Shown here piece by piece: positions 1 to 10,522 of a DNA stretch of 64,000 nt. Every line of letters starts with the position of its first letter. Positions within the stretch are counted from its first letter, which is position 1. Source of the DNA: a bacterium SCSIO 12696 (GTDB lineage: Bacteria; Pseudomonadota; Gammaproteobacteria; Pseudomonadales; Porticoccaceae); NCBI GenBank assembly GCA_024397955.1, contig CP073744.1:1364001-1428000 (forward strand), read 5' to 3'. Below the pieces are notes generated by a model. It had not been told where the DNA came from, searched no databases, and saw only the letters and a list, made by a program, of their open reading frames with translations. Made by a program: the position numbers and the translations under genes.

Positions 1-2736
1 GGAATCACCTGCCACAAAGAACGGCGTGTAAGTGGGCCCACTGCCGTAAGCACTGCCCCAGGCGCTTGAATTATTTGATGACACATCAAAGGCCCACATA
101 TTGCCCAATACATCACCTGCGTAAATTCGATCAGCGGTGCCATCATTATCCAAATCAACCACTTCTGGTGTGGACATACCATTGTTATCCATGGCGGTAT
201 TCGGATCATTGTCGCCAACGCCTGTATCCAGCTTGATATGAGTACCATCATCCAGATATAGAATAAAAATTTGTGCGGTACCGCTGCCGGTATTGTTATA
301 GCCATTGCCAAAAATTGCCGCCCAGCGGCCATTATTCATCAAGGCGATAGTGACTTGGCTATACGTAAAGCCCAGGTCTGGGTCATCATTGCTGTCCAGT
401 TCGGTAACTACAATATCATCCGCATTGCTCTCTGCATTGCTCAGAGCACTAGGGCTAGTCACATCTAGCACATAGACACCGCGGCCACCAGCACGAACCC
501 CTCCCGCCAAGTAGGTGCGCCAGGAACCATTGACAAATACATCTTGGGCGGTGGGGGTTAAGTCCACATAGCTGCGATGAGAGTAATCATCATCTGCCAG
601 ATAGTGTAGGCCTTCCTGGGTACTGCTGCTAGAAGACAGAAATTCAGGAATATAAGCAAATACCTCGGCACCATTGTTGGCATCAAAGCCATGCAGCATA
701 CCGTCGTTGGCACCCACATAAATCATTTGGCGGCGATTGTTGTTATTGCGAATAAAGTTGGAGTAGAGATTACCGCTACCGGCAATATCATCAGGGTATG
801 GAGCGTTCGGCGTACCTACAAAAACTGGTGCCGAGTGAACAATATCTCCCAAACGGCTGCCCAGGCGATTGCGGAATTGACGAATATCATCCGTTTGTTG
901 AACTTCCTGAGAAAAATCGCCGCGAAGATAGTTCAGCAAATCCAAACCAAAAGCAGACTCTTCGGCAGGGTCCGTAACACCAAAGGTCAAATCCGCTATC
1001 TGCGTGGAAGAAAGCTCAGTATTGTTAGGTGAGTTATGGTTGCTCGGCCAGCGGAATGCCACACCCTGAGTGCCGTTATAAGTGATAATTTCCCGACCAT
1101 CAGCCGTAGTAGAAGCACTGTTTAAGCCAGAGGCAGCGCTCCATTGCACGCCGCCGATACCAGTACTGGTTACCGACAGAGCACGGATATCACCAGACCA
1201 ACCTGCCGGGTTAAATTCAGCTCGGAACAACAAAGCACCGTTATCCAAGCTCGTAGAGTTAAAAGATACCGAGGCCGCTGACGAAACTCGGCTTTGAATA
1301 TCATCCAGAGCGTCGTTAAAGGAATCGATCAACTCTTGAGGGTCTGCGGCACTTAAGAATTCACCACGACCGTTCCAAGCGGCATGGCGCATGTCATCGG
1401 TTGTTGTGTTGGCGTTGGCAACAGGCTCTGGCCAAGTAAAAGCTGCATCCCTATCAGTAGGGTTGGCTAAAACCGTGCCATCCACACCAAAGGCCACTGT
1501 ATAAGTCACCATATGTTGGGCGGAGTTAGGGTCTACAACTGATGTGGTTAAGTTGTCGGCAAGGCTGGGAGCGAGGTCTCGCTCATAAAAATCCATAGCC
1601 ACATCGGCCAGTGTATTACTGAACTCATCAGAGTAGGAACCACCATCAAAAGCGGTATTGCCAGCTCCAGGACCATCAGTATTTCCTACTGACGGCGCCC
1701 CACCGTTCCAGAAGCCATCTGATAATAAAACAGTAAAGTTTTTCTGGCAGGAACCACCGTTGGCATCAGTAAATATAGGCGTATCTGAAAGAGTATCGCT
1801 ATCTACAGGTGGCGCTGAACCAAATAAAGTACTGACTCCTGTACTTACACTTTCTTCAAAGTAATTACCCGCTCTTTCCAATGCCAGGCGTAATGGGGTA
1901 CCACCAGAAGAATTGATATTGAAAAGGCTATCCGCAAGATTGTCCTTGTTGGTATTTGCTGTTGAATTTACCGGCAGGGTAATATTATCCACATCGCTAA
2001 CGGGTGTACCTACGGTGTTATTATTGTGCAGGGTTGCCAGCCCCATTCGGGCAGTGGATTGATCGATAACTTCCGACAGTGCTCGCTTCGCTACATACTC
2101 TCTCTTGCGGTAATAACTGTACCAGTTCGCATAGTTTTGCTGGGCATCTGCATTCAAATCAGTAGACACCACAAAACAGCCGTCTGTGGCCCCACAAGCA
2201 GCGGTAATATCCGTACTACCAGCACCAAATGCAGCATCTAAACTAGGGCACTCCCCATTGGCATAAACATCATCATTATTGGCATCATCCCAGACAAAAT
2301 AGATGTGAGCAGTGACATCGTCCAGATCATCGTTGTCATATGGGTTATTCAGTGCCGTTGCCAAAGTTCTGTCAGAGTAAGCAACATCATCTTCGTCCAA
2401 GCCAATCCAGGGTGAGTAAGTACGCGATGGGTCGTAAGCCATCACGTTATAGCCAGCACAAAGCTCAAAATCCTCAATATTATTATCTGGCGTGAAATCT
2501 AGATTATCCCGATTGCGCGTGGTGGGGTGAGCCACATTAGCACCGGAGGATTTCAATATTTCCCAGTCCATACTTCCGGAGTCATCGACAATAAACAGGA
2601 TATTGGGCTGTACATTAGTGCCAATAAACAAAGGATCTTGCGACAATGTGCCAGGCGCAGACATAACAGCCACAGGCTGTAAAACCATGGCAACACTGGC
2701 CGCTATCGCTGTTAACTGTTTTACTTTTTTCATCAT
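1..2736 (-). CDS. pilY1: PilY1-like type IV pilus tip/assembly protein (partial, C-terminus beyond left edge)
   Basis: The open frame runs from an ATG at 2736 through the left edge without a stop, giving about 910 residues. GAGG lies 5 nt before the ATG; a second ATG follows directly. Residues 1-27 form a signal peptide (MMKK.., then a hydrophobic stretch ending VMSA). A von Willebrand A-like domain begins with the MIDAS sequence DDSGSM near residue 50. Further on is the PilY1 beta-propeller signature MIYVGANDGMLHGFDA (around 660-735), and an EF-like calcium loop DLDNDGTADRIYAGD lies around 125-170. Known family role: calcium-regulated tip adhesin that primes and stabilises type IV pili together with the minor pilins. 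It is the last visible gene of the minor-pilin cassette, 21 nt after pilX. Confidence 0.9.
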   Translation of the reverse strand, partial: MMKKVKQLTAIAASVAMVLQPVAVMSAPGTLSQDPLFIGTNVQPNILFIVDDSGSMDWEILKSSGANVAHPTTRNRDNLDFTPDNNIEDFELCAGYNVMAYDPSRTYSPWIGLDEDDVAYSDRTLATALNNPYDNDDLDDVTAHIYFVWDDANNDDVYANGECPSLDAAFGAGSTDITAACGATDGCFVVSTDLNADAQQNYANWYSYYRKREYVAKRALSEVIDQSTARMGLATLHNNNTVGTPVSDVDNITLPVNSTANTNKDNLADSLFNINSSGGTPLRLALERAGNYFEESVSTGVSTLFGSAPPVDSDTLSDTPIFTDANGGSCQKNFTVLLSDGFWNGGAPSVGNTDGPGAGNTAFDGGSYSDEFSNTLADVAMDFYERDLAPSLADNLTTSVVDPNSAQHMVTYTVAFGVDGTVLANPTDRDAAFTWPEPVANANTTTDDMRHAAWNGRGEFLSAADPQELIDSFNDALDDIQSRVSSAASVSFNSTSLDNGALLFRAEFNPAGWSGDIRALSVTSTGIGGVQWSAASGLNSASTTADGREIITYNGTQGVAFRWPSNHNSPNNTELSSTQIADLTFGVTDPAEESAFGLDLLNYLRGDFSQEVQQTDDIRQFRNRLGSRLGDIVHSAPVFVGTPNAPYPDDIAGSGNLYSNFIRNNNNRRQMIYVGANDGMLHGFDANNGAEVFAYIPEFLSSSSSTQEGLHYLADDDYSHRSYVDLTPTAQDVFVNGSWRTYLAGGVRAGGRGVYVLDVTSPSALSNAESNADDIVVTELDSNDDPDLGFTYSQVTIALMNNGRWAAIFGNGYNNTGSGTAQIFILYLDDGTHIKLDTGVGDNDPNTAMDNNGMSTPEVVDLDNDGTADRIYAGDVLGNMWAFDVSSNNSSAWGSAYGSGPTYTPFFVAGDS

Positions 2737-2757
2737 GTCTACCTCACAGCAAATCTG

Positions 2758-3372
2758 TCAATTACTGTCTGTGATACGAATTGTCTGATATGTGGATTGA
2801 AGGATTGAGTAGGCGTTTGGGTCTACCCCCCAACCAACCGCAGTGATGCGAAATTTATAGCGAAAATTAACCGCCCTGTTCTGTTGTGACAGGACACCTA
2901 TTTGGCGGGTATTACCACTGCCATTAAGTGTAGGTATCGGCTCTTCAGACCAGCCTACATATTCGATAACGTAACGAGGATCCTGAGAAGTTACGTCATC
3001 TGCTAAACCTGGAGCAGCGATACCGTTGCCTGAACGCCAAAGCGAAACGTCTGAAAAATCCCAAATGAGCCCAGGGTCATCCAATTGGGTATCTTCAAGC
3101 ACTAAGGTAAAGAAGTTGCTGCCACGATTTCCATCTTGCAAAAATGTTTGCAAGTCCACCTGGGAATTTATGTTATTGGAAACATAAATTTCAGCTGTTC
3201 GTAATGCATGTTCAGCGGCATTTTCCGCCAACTGCTGTTGTTGCAGGTTAAACGCCATACGCTGTTGAATGGTCGAATTGGACACTGAGGTAACGCCAAT
3301 AATTGACATGACCAGCAGTACAATCAGACAGACAATCAGTGCTGCACCACGCTGCTTAACTGATAAATTCAT
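2758..3372 (-). CDS. pilX: PilX-like minor pilin/pilus assembly protein
   Basis: About 204 residues beginning MNLSVKQRGAALIVCLIVLL. It has a short basic leader, a Gly before the hydrophobic N-helix, and a PilX_N-type sequence that lacks the usual Glu at +5, as in Pseudomonas-type PilX. I chose the ATG at 3372 because AAGGAG lies 6 nt upstream. A GTG at 3390 that overlaps the pilW stop as GTGA is the alternative. The globular part is otherwise unrecognised. Known role of the family: part of the primed pilin tip complex with PilV, PilW and PilY1. It sits between pilW and pilY1 on the same strand. Confidence 0.85.
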   Translation of the reverse strand: MNLSVKQRGAALIVCLIVLLVMSIIGVTSVSNSTIQQRMAFNLQQQQLAENAAEHALRTAEIYVSNNINSQVDLQTFLQDGNRGSNFFTLVLEDTQLDDPGLIWDFSDVSLWRSGNGIAAPGLADDVTSQDPRYVIEYVGWSEEPIPTLNGSGNTRQIGVLSQQNRAVNFRYKFRITAVGWGVDPNAYSILQSTYQTIRITDSN

Positions 3373-3386
3373 AGTCAGCTCCTTAC

Positions 3387-4415
3387 TCACAGAACACCAT
3401 TGCGCAAAGCAACTACGTGAGTAACATTTTTGCGCACCAGGCCATCGCCACCACCATCTACACCATCCTGACGACTAAAAGCTCGATCTACTGAATTCAT
3501 AGTTAACGTCAGCTCAACACTTACTACTTCCTGCCAGTCAATCCCTACATCTGGATCTCTGTACCGAACCGAATTGCCTGTGCGCTCACCAAAACGCACC
3601 TGAAGATTTTCTACCCCCTGCAACAGTTCTTCACCATTAGAAAATAGAGCGCAGGATTCTGGATTCGCATTACTACAGGCAGTAGTAGCCTCTACGCTAG
3701 TTTCAATACTGTAAGCAACACTGGCTCCAGTGGCAGGAAACAACATTCCCAAGCTGCTACGGCCAAACGGATTTTCGTCTTCTTCGCTTGTTCTATCAGC
3801 ACTAGCGATAGTCACATTGGACACGTCATTGATTTCAATAGCACTATGCTGAAGCACATTAGTACTTTCCGGGTCACTAGTGACCATAAAAATATTGATA
3901 TTGGCGCAATCGCTGACGATAACTACATCGCCTCTCTCGATACCAGAGGCAGCCAATTCACCCGCATCAACAGTGACTGAATCATCGTCTGAGCTAGTGA
4001 CCCTAACCCCAGAACCTGTGATAGCCGACCTGAGAACAAGCGTATCACTGCCATTTAAGCCATTATCATTGGTACCAAATACAGGGCCATCTTCAAAATC
4101 GTACAATCTGCCTGTATCAGTTGAGGTATCAATAAAATTCAACACATTTGAACTATCACCAGAACCCTGAGGGTTGAACTGGGCACAGCCCATATACCCG
4201 GCTCGAGCGGCGCTTCTGCTAATATGATCCAACACATAACGAATCCCTTCCTGGGTACGCGCAACTCCCTCATTGGCCAGAGAACTCCGGTGTGAATCAG
4301 AGTAAAGTTTTACCACTCCCGCCAAAATAATGGACACAAGCGTAATAGAGATCATTAACTCCACCAATGACAGCCCCTTTACTGTATGTGGTGTAAAACC
4401 CTGGAAACGGTTCAT
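3387..4415 (-). CDS. pilW: PilW-like minor pilin
   Basis: About 342 residues with a prepilin N-terminus: leader ending KG, then LSLVELMISITLVSIILAG with Glu at +5, the class III signal cleaved and methylated by PilD. The start is the ATG at 4415, with GGAGGTG 5 nt upstream, and this ATG overlaps the pilV stop as ATGA. The large C-terminal part is Ser/Asp-rich with several Cys residues, as is usual for PilW. It is translationally coupled to pilV upstream and followed directly by pilX. Expected role: minor pilin in the tip complex that initiates type IV pilus assembly in the inner membrane. Confidence 0.88.
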   Translation of the reverse strand: MNRFQGFTPHTVKGLSLVELMISITLVSIILAGVVKLYSDSHRSSLANEGVARTQEGIRYVLDHISRSAARAGYMGCAQFNPQGSGDSSNVLNFIDTSTDTGRLYDFEDGPVFGTNDNGLNGSDTLVLRSAITGSGVRVTSSDDDSVTVDAGELAASGIERGDVVIVSDCANINIFMVTSDPESTNVLQHSAIEINDVSNVTIASADRTSEEDENPFGRSSLGMLFPATGASVAYSIETSVEATTACSNANPESCALFSNGEELLQGVENLQVRFGERTGNSVRYRDPDVGIDWQEVVSVELTLTMNSVDRAFSRQDGVDGGGDGLVRKNVTHVVALRNGVL

Positions 4416-4987
4416 GGGCGCACCTCCATGCGATAACACGCAAATCCTTGAGGTGGATCAATAGCACCACAGTCCGCCTGACTAATGTTGATACTATCTG
4501 CGCGGTTATCATCGCCACCATCATCACCTGTGCGCACTTGCCAGATCACGGATACCGTATAAGTTTGTGTAGCGTTGTCCCAATCAATCGCACCCTGCCC
4601 CGAAGGAATTTGTGTTTCCAGTTCTTGCTCCCATTGAGATTGGTCAAAGGCGAGCAAGGCAGCAGAACCACAAGCGGAACTCCCACAATCCGTACCGCCA
4701 CTGTAGGCGGGCGTGCCTGGGTCACCACCAGTATCTGTACCATCATATCTACCACTACTGGTGCTGGCCGCAGTGGGAGCATCATTAACTCGAATCCGAT
4801 CCGCCATACTCTGAGCCAAAAACGCCGCTTGAGTAGAAAACATGCCCCGCTGGTTGGCTTTGGTTCCTTCTGCCTGCATTCCTAATACACCGAGCAAACC
4901 GATGGCGAGAACAAACAGGGAGATCAACACCTCAATCATAGTCGCGCCTTTGCAGCTGCGCGCTTGCTGAATACTGAAATGAAACAC
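4412..4987 (-). CDS. pilV: PilV-like minor pilin
   Basis: About 191 residues from a GTG at 4987; an ATG at 5032 inside fimT is possible but would give an over-long leader. The N-terminus reads a 14-residue leader ending SCKG and then ATMIEVLISLFVLAIGLLG, a typical PilV prepilin helix with Glu at +5. A Gly/Ser/Thr-rich stretch with two Cys (SGGTDCGSSACGS) lies in the middle. The end overlaps the pilW start by ATGA, so the two are translationally coupled. Role by family: minor pilin of the type IV pilus tip. Confidence 0.85.
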   Translation of the reverse strand: MFHFSIQQARSCKGATMIEVLISLFVLAIGLLGVLGMQAEGTKANQRGMFSTQAAFLAQSMADRIRVNDAPTAASTSSGRYDGTDTGGDPGTPAYSGGTDCGSSACGSAALLAFDQSQWEQELETQIPSGQGAIDWDNATQTYTVSVIWQVRTGDDGGDDNRADSINISQADCGAIDPPQGFACYRMEVRP

Positions 4988-4988
4988 T

Positions 4989-5543
4989 TTAGTTACCACC
5001 CTCTGTCGGACTACCACCTGAAGTTGAGCCACCGCTGGTTCCTCCGGAACTAGAGCTACTGCCGTCGTAGCTTCTAGACACTGTCACCCAGCCCACATTG
5101 TTCACATTCAAGTTACTGACATGAGAGCCAGACGGATCTGTAATAGTGAAGGTAACAGCGCCACTAGACTCGCCCCTAGATGTAAAGCTGACAGTTTGTC
5201 CGGCTAGGGTGGAGTTGTCTGACAAGCCGTTCCATACTCGCAATACGGTGCCATCGGACACTAATCTTACAATCCACCCTTGATTCCAGTTACCTGTGCA
5301 GCTGGCGCCATCAGAACTGGCACAGATACTGACATCTTCATTTTTTGCCACTGCTTCACTGCGAGCGTACTGGATCGCCTGCTTCAAGGCACTTGTATGA
5401 GCGGTATGGCGGTTACTGTTGAGAAAGTTATTCATGGCCGGTACACCAATACCCACCAAGATGGCGAAAATGGCGACGGTAACCATCAATTCGATCAGGG
5501 TAAAACCCCGTTGTTTGACGTATTTTGGGCGTAGAGTTTTCAT
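4989..5543 (-). CDS. fimT: FimT/GspH-type minor pseudopilin
   Basis: 184 residues. The class III prepilin signal is RGFTLIELMVTVAIFAILVG after an 11-residue basic leader, followed by a GspH/FimT-like beta domain with a Cys pair (SICASSDGASCTG). Residues from about 160 onward are a low-complexity Ser/Gly/Thr tail (SSSSSGGTSGGSTSGGS), which is unusual for this family. It is the first gene of the fimT-pilV-pilW-pilX-pilY1 cassette. The 224-bp gap upstream of it (5544-5767) holds no gene, and I saw no convincing -35/-10 pair there. Confidence 0.85.
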   Translation of the reverse strand: MKTLRPKYVKQRGFTLIELMVTVAIFAILVGIGVPAMNNFLNSNRHTAHTSALKQAIQYARSEAVAKNEDVSICASSDGASCTGNWNQGWIVRLVSDGTVLRVWNGLSDNSTLAGQTVSFTSRGESSGAVTFTITDPSGSHVSNLNVNNVGWVTVSRSYDGSSSSSGGTSGGSTSGGSPTEGGN

Positions 5544-5767
5544 GCCGCTACTGTAGTGGATTGCTCAACGGCACACCCGCGGCAATCGACTATTGGTGGC
5601 ACTTAGCAGACCGGTAACTCTTGACGATTTCGCAAACAGGATGAGCGGCATAAAAGAAGCGATAAGCTGCTCAGCTGAAAGTATGAATTTTGCTAAAAAT
5701 AGGGCGTTTTTAAGCAAGAGGGCGCCGAGCTTTGCTGGCAATTACAAATTGAGGTTTGCGAAAACGT

Positions 5768-6715
5768 TCAGGCACGTAGTTCTTTGGGAACCGAAAAGCG
5801 AATATTTTCGGGTTCACCATCGAGTTCTTGCGGAGCACTGGCACCCAGCTTGCGTAAACGCTCAATAACGGCTTCTACCAATAGCTCCGGGGCACTGGCC
5901 CCGGCGGTAATGCCGATAGAGGAAACACCTTGCAGCCAATTGCTTTGAATATCCTGTTCTGAATCAATCAGGTAGGCGGTTGAGCCACAGCGTTCTGCCA
6001 ATTCGCGCAGGCGATTGGAATTAGAGCTATTGGGCGAGCCCACCACCAGCACCAGATCACTTTCCAGTGCCAACTGTTTTACCGCATCCTGACGGTTTTG
6101 GGTGGCGTAGCAGATATCGTCTTTTCGCGGGCCGTGGATTTTTGGGAATTTAGCCCGCAGAGCGTCGATCACTCGCGCGGTATCGTCCATGGAAAGTGTG
6201 GTTTGAGTTACGTAGGCGAGCATATCCGGGTTGCGCACTTCCAGCTTAGCCACGTCTTCTTCATCTTCCACCAGATAGATATCACCACCGGCAGATTTGT
6301 CGTATTGGCCAATGGTGCCCTCCACTTCCGGGTGGCCGGCGTGGCCGATAAGCACACACTCGCAGCCATCTCGACTGTACCTCATCACTTCCATATGCAC
6401 TTTAGTCACCAACGGGCAGGTGGCATCGAATACTTTCAGATTGCGCTGCTCTGCTTCATTGCGCACCGCCTGAGAAACCCCGTGGGCACTGAAAATCACA
6501 ATGACATCATCGGGTACTTCGTGGAGCTCATCCACAAACACCACACCACGCTCCCGCAGGTTGTCGACTACGTACTTGTTGTGGACCACCTCATGGCGCA
6601 CGTAGATGGGCGCACCAAATTTATCTAGGGCGCGCTCAACTATATCAATGGCACGGTCCACACCGGCACAGAAGCCGCGAGGGTTGGCAAGACGAATATT
6701 GGCGGAGGTTGTCAT
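5768..6715 (-). CDS. ispH: 4-hydroxy-3-methylbut-2-enyl diphosphate reductase
   Basis: 315 residues, the normal family length. The three Fe-S cluster cysteines are Cys16 ([10 protein letters not shown]), Cys100 ([11 protein letters not shown]) and Cys202 (CYATQNRQ). Conserved His residues occur in [12 protein letters not shown] and GHPEVEGT, and the [10 protein letters not shown] substrate loop is present. The enzyme catalyses the last step of the MEP isoprenoid pathway, reducing HMBPP to IPP and DMAPP in the cytosol. Its ATG overlaps the fkpB stop codon as ATGA, so it is translationally coupled at the end of the ribF-ileS-lspA-fkpB-ispH operon, the standard proteobacterial arrangement. Confidence 0.97.
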   Translation of the reverse strand: MTTSANIRLANPRGFCAGVDRAIDIVERALDKFGAPIYVRHEVVHNKYVVDNLRERGVVFVDELHEVPDDVIVIFSAHGVSQAVRNEAEQRNLKVFDATCPLVTKVHMEVMRYSRDGCECVLIGHAGHPEVEGTIGQYDKSAGGDIYLVEDEEDVAKLEVRNPDMLAYVTQTTLSMDDTARVIDALRAKFPKIHGPRKDDICYATQNRQDAVKQLALESDLVLVVGSPNSSNSNRLRELAERCGSTAYLIDSEQDIQSNWLQGVSSIGITAGASAPELLVEAVIERLRKLGASAPQELDGEPENIRFSVPKELRA

Positions 6716-7149
6716 GGCACAGTTACCGAAACAATGTGAACATCAAACAGGATAGTACGCCCAGCCAGTGGGTGGTTAAAATCAACAGTCACAGTGTTAT
6801 CGTCAAATTCCGCCACCACACCAGGCACTTCCACTTTATTAGCATCAAGAAACGTCATTACTAGACCGGTTTCAAGCTCAGCGTCTTTATCAAAGCTAGA
6901 TCGAGATACCTGCTGGATATTATTGGGATTAGGCTGGCCGAAACCCTGCTCCGGCGGCACCGCAAAGCGCTCACGAGCACCGACATTAAGGCCTATCAAT
7001 GACTGCTCAAAACCAGGTAACAGGTTTCCATCTCCAACCTTAAAGGTGGCAGGATCACCCTCAAAATTGGAATCCACCAGCTGACCGTCCTCCAAGCTCA
7101 ATGAGAAGTGCAAAGTAACCTCAGCACCCTCGCAAATAGACTCACTCAC
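6712..7149 (-). CDS. fkpB: FKBP-type peptidyl-prolyl cis-trans isomerase (SlpA/FkpB)
   Basis: About 145 residues from a GTG at 7149. The resulting MSESI.. start matches the SlpA family start, and AGGA lies 8 nt upstream; ATG codons at 7164 and 7182 are further upstream. The FKBP core [17 protein letters not shown] leads into the IF (insert-in-flap) region, with [26 protein letters not shown] and the terminal [16 protein letters not shown]. Role: cytosolic prolyl isomerase/chaperone. The start overlaps the end of lspA and the stop overlaps ispH, so the gene is embedded in the operon. Confidence 0.93.
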   Translation of the reverse strand: MSESICEGAEVTLHFSLSLEDGQLVDSNFEGDPATFKVGDGNLLPGFEQSLIGLNVGARERFAVPPEQGFGQPNPNNIQQVSRSSFDKDAELETGLVMTFLDANKVEVPGVVAEFDDNTVTVDFNHPLAGRTILFDVHIVSVTVP

Positions 7150-7642
7150 TGGTTTTTTCCTCATCGTTGTTGCGGTGACCAAATAACGTTTCCCAGACCA
7201 GCAATACTGCGCCTATGGAGATGGCCGAATCGGCGATATTAAATGCCGGGAAATGGCGGCCCTGCCAGTGGAAATCGAGGAAATCTACTACCTGTCCAAG
7301 CACCACCCGATCATAGAGGTTGCCAACTGCACCACCCAAGACCAAACCCAAAGCAATGGCCAGCAGTCGCTCAGTACGGGACAGCTTGGCAATCCAGATA
7401 ACCAACGCCACAGATACTGCACCCGATAAACTTGCAAGGAACCAACGCTGCCAGCCACCGGCATCGGCGAACAAGCTAAATGCGGCGCCGGGATTGTAAG
7501 CCAGTGTTAGATTAAAAAAGCTGGTGACTTCCACAGGATGGTATCGCTGCAAATCCGCCACTGCCCAGCACTTTGTAAACTGGTCAAGGACAATCACAAC
7601 TAGTGCCAGCAGGTACCAGGGTAGAGCTTGTTTAAAATTCAT
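7142..7642 (-). CDS. lspA: Lipoprotein signal peptidase (signal peptidase II)
   Basis: 166 residues with four predicted membrane segments. The catalytic Asp pair is visible as Asp120 in GQVVDF and Asp138 in FNIADSAI, and the NPGAAF and GNLYDR motifs of the family are present. It cleaves prolipoproteins at the lipobox in the inner membrane after Lgt modification. It lies between ileS and fkpB with a short overlap into fkpB. One likely client in this window is the lipobox protein encoded at 52449-52904. Confidence 0.97.
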   Translation of the reverse strand: MNFKQALPWYLLALVVIVLDQFTKCWAVADLQRYHPVEVTSFFNLTLAYNPGAAFSLFADAGGWQRWFLASLSGAVSVALVIWIAKLSRTERLLAIALGLVLGGAVGNLYDRVVLGQVVDFLDFHWQGRHFPAFNIADSAISIGAVLLVWETLFGHRNNDEEKTSE

Positions 7643-7693
7643 AATATTCCGCTTGATAGTGCCATTACCGTAAAGCAGGGATGACGATGGGCA

Positions 7694-10501
7694 TTATGCA
7701 AACTGACGAAGCTCGCCATCGCCAAAAGCATTGTCCACACAGCGCCCACAAATCGTCGGGTGTTCGCTGTTGCTACCCACATCTTCGCGGAAGTGCCAGC
7801 AGCGTTCGCATTTGGCGTGACTGGATTTGGTCAACACCACACCCAAACCAGGCAGCTCACTGGCCGCTATCTCGCCCGCTTTTTCCAGGGGCTCAACCGT
7901 CGCGCCGGAGGTAATCAGCACAAAGCGCAGCTCGTCACCCAGTTTTTCCAAAACGGCTTGCAGCTGTGGCTCTGCATAGAGGGTCACTTCAGCCTCAAGG
8001 CCGGCTTTGATCACACCTTCATTGCGGCTGGCTTCAATGGCCTTGTTGGCCGCTTCTTTTACTGCGATTAACTGCTGCCATTCCTGGCCACTCAAGCAAG
8101 CATCTTCCAGTTGTGGCAATTCGTACCATTCCGCCAACAATACCGATTCAGTGCGCTCGCCGGGTAAAAAGCCCCAGATTTCGTCAGCGGTAAAACTCAG
8201 GATCGGCGCTACCCAGCGGGTAAAGGCTTCGGCAATATGAAACAACGCGGTTTGCGCCGAGCGGCGCGCCAAGCTGTCGGTTTTTCCGGTGTAGATGCGA
8301 TCCTTGATGATATCCAGATAAACACCACCCATTTCATTGACGCAGAAATTATGTACTTTCTGGTAAATCAGGTGGAAGTTGTAACTGTCGTAAGCGGCTT
8401 TTACTTCTTCCTGAAGCTGCGAAGTAACACTAACCGCCCACTGATCCAGAGCCAGCATATCCTGAGCAGCTACCAGGTGCTCTGCCGGATCAAAACCATC
8501 CAAATTGGAAAGAAAGTAACGAGCGGTATTACGAATACGACGGTAGGAATCGGAAGTGCGCTTCAGGATTTCGTCCGACACATTCATTTCGGTACTAAAA
8601 TCCGTGGCTGCCACCCACAAGCGCAGCACATCGGCGCCCAGCTCATTCATCACCTTTTGCGGCGCCACGGTATTGCCCAAGGATTTGGACATTTTGCGGC
8701 CGTCCGCATCCACGGTAAAGCCGTGGGTCAGCACGGTTTTATAGGGCGCCACACCATTCATGGCGATGGAGGTTTTTAGGGAAGACTGGAACCAGCCACG
8801 ATGCTGGTCAGAGCCTTCCAGATACAAATCCGCTGGAAATCTCAGATTGTCACGGCGATTCACCACCGCGTTGTGAGTGACACCTGAATCGAACCACACA
8901 TCCAGGGTATCGGTGACTTTCTGGTAGTCATCCGCTTCAGCACCCAGTAGTTTGTTGGCATCCAGATCGTACCAAGCGTCCATACCGTCTTTTTCAACCC
9001 GCAGGGCCACTTCTTCGATCAAACGCGACGTTTCCGGGTGCAGGTCGCCGGTTTCTTTATGGGCAAACACAGCGATGGGCACACCCCAGGTGCGCTGACG
9101 GGAGATACACCAGTCCGGACTGCCGTCCAGCATGGAGTCGATACGGGCTTTACCCCAGCCTGGCAGCCATTGCACCTCATCCGCCGCTTGCTGACATTGC
9201 TCCAACAGGCCTTTTTTGTCCATGCTCACAAACCACTGAGGAGTGGCACGGAAGATCAGCGGGGTTTTGGTGCGCCAACAGTGCGGGTAGCTGTGCTCAA
9301 ATTTGCTTTGCGCCAGCAGGCGATTGTTTTCTTCCACCACGGCAATGATTTTTTCATCGACCTTGTACACGTGCTCACCAGCAAACAGCTCTACCTTGTC
9401 CCGGAACAGGCCACTGTCGTCGATATTATTAACGGTTTCGATGCCGTATTTTTTCGCTACCACAAAGTCTTCAGCACCATGGTCGGGGGCAGTGTGTACT
9501 GCACCGGTACCAGCATCGGTGGTCACGTGATCACCAAGGATTACCGGCACCTGACGCTCATAGAACGGGTGTTGCAACAACTGGTTTTCCAGTGCTGCGC
9601 CCTTGCAACGGCCAACAACTGTGTGTGCTTCCACACCCCAGCGAGCCACCACAGATTCCACCAGCGCTTCCGCCAGCAATAATCGTTGCGAGACACCGTT
9701 ACGCTGGATTTGCACCAGTACGTAATCCAATTCCCCATGCAGGCTAACCGCCAGACTGGAAGGTAAAGTCCAGGGAGTGGTGGTCCAGATAACTGCAGAG
9801 ATCTCACCTTCGCCCTCAGCATTCAGCGCCTCGGCAAAAGCCTCTTGATCCACTGCCGGATAAGCCACATCGATGGAGAACGAGGTTTTATCCTGATACT
9901 CCACCTCCGCTTCCGCCAATGCAGAACCGCCCACCACACTCCAGTACACCGGCTTGTAGCCTTTGGTGAGGTGGCCGTTATCGATGATCTTTCCCAGTGA
10001 GCGGATAATGTCCGCCTCAAACTGGTAGTCCATGGTCAGGTACGGATTGTCCCACTCACCCAGTACACCAAGGCGGATAAAGTCTTTTTTCTGGCCTTCC
10101 ACCTGGCGCTTGGCGTACTTGCGGCACTCGTCGCGGAACGCCTTGTGAGGCAGCTTGACGCCGGCCTTGCCTTTTTTGGTTTCCACCTTGTGTTCGATGG
10201 GCAGGCCATGGCAGTCCCAACCGGGGATATAAGGTGCATCGAAGCCGCTCATGGTGCGCGATTTGACCACGATATCTTTGAGAATTTTATTCACCGCGTG
10301 GCCGATATGAATATCGCCATTGGCGTAGGGCGGGCCATCGTGAAGAATAAACTGGTCGCGGCCGGCGCGGGCTTCGCGGATTTTTTCGTAGATGCCGCTA
10401 TCCTGCCACGCCTTCAACATGCCCGGCTCACGCTGGGCAAGATTGGCTTTCATGGGGAAAGCGGTTTTTGGCAGATTAAGTGTCTTTTTATAGTCAGTCA
10501 T
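7694..10501 (-). CDS. ileS: Isoleucyl-tRNA synthetase
   Basis: 935 residues, close to the E. coli enzyme. The class I HIGH motif is at 65-68 (NGDIHIGHA) and KMSKS lies near residue 600 ([10 protein letters not shown]). The CP1 editing domain lies between them ([10 protein letters not shown]). A C-terminal zinc knuckle is formed by CERCWHF and CGRCVDN. The enzyme charges tRNA-Ile in the cytosol and edits valine. It lies 21 nt after the start of ribF and 51 nt before lspA in one minus-strand operon. No T-box or leader element was seen. Confidence 0.98.
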   Translation of the reverse strand: MTDYKKTLNLPKTAFPMKANLAQREPGMLKAWQDSGIYEKIREARAGRDQFILHDGPPYANGDIHIGHAVNKILKDIVVKSRTMSGFDAPYIPGWDCHGLPIEHKVETKKGKAGVKLPHKAFRDECRKYAKRQVEGQKKDFIRLGVLGEWDNPYLTMDYQFEADIIRSLGKIIDNGHLTKGYKPVYWSVVGGSALAEAEVEYQDKTSFSIDVAYPAVDQEAFAEALNAEGEGEISAVIWTTTPWTLPSSLAVSLHGELDYVLVQIQRNGVSQRLLLAEALVESVVARWGVEAHTVVGRCKGAALENQLLQHPFYERQVPVILGDHVTTDAGTGAVHTAPDHGAEDFVVAKKYGIETVNNIDDSGLFRDKVELFAGEHVYKVDEKIIAVVEENNRLLAQSKFEHSYPHCWRTKTPLIFRATPQWFVSMDKKGLLEQCQQAADEVQWLPGWGKARIDSMLDGSPDWCISRQRTWGVPIAVFAHKETGDLHPETSRLIEEVALRVEKDGMDAWYDLDANKLLGAEADDYQKVTDTLDVWFDSGVTHNAVVNRRDNLRFPADLYLEGSDQHRGWFQSSLKTSIAMNGVAPYKTVLTHGFTVDADGRKMSKSLGNTVAPQKVMNELGADVLRLWVAATDFSTEMNVSDEILKRTSDSYRRIRNTARYFLSNLDGFDPAEHLVAAQDMLALDQWAVSVTSQLQEEVKAAYDSYNFHLIYQKVHNFCVNEMGGVYLDIIKDRIYTGKTDSLARRSAQTALFHIAEAFTRWVAPILSFTADEIWGFLPGERTESVLLAEWYELPQLEDACLSGQEWQQLIAVKEAANKAIEASRNEGVIKAGLEAEVTLYAEPQLQAVLEKLGDELRFVLITSGATVEPLEKAGEIAASELPGLGVVLTKSSHAKCERCWHFREDVGSNSEHPTICGRCVDNAFGDGELRQFA

Positions 10502-10522
10502 ATCTCTGGCTTCACACTGGCG

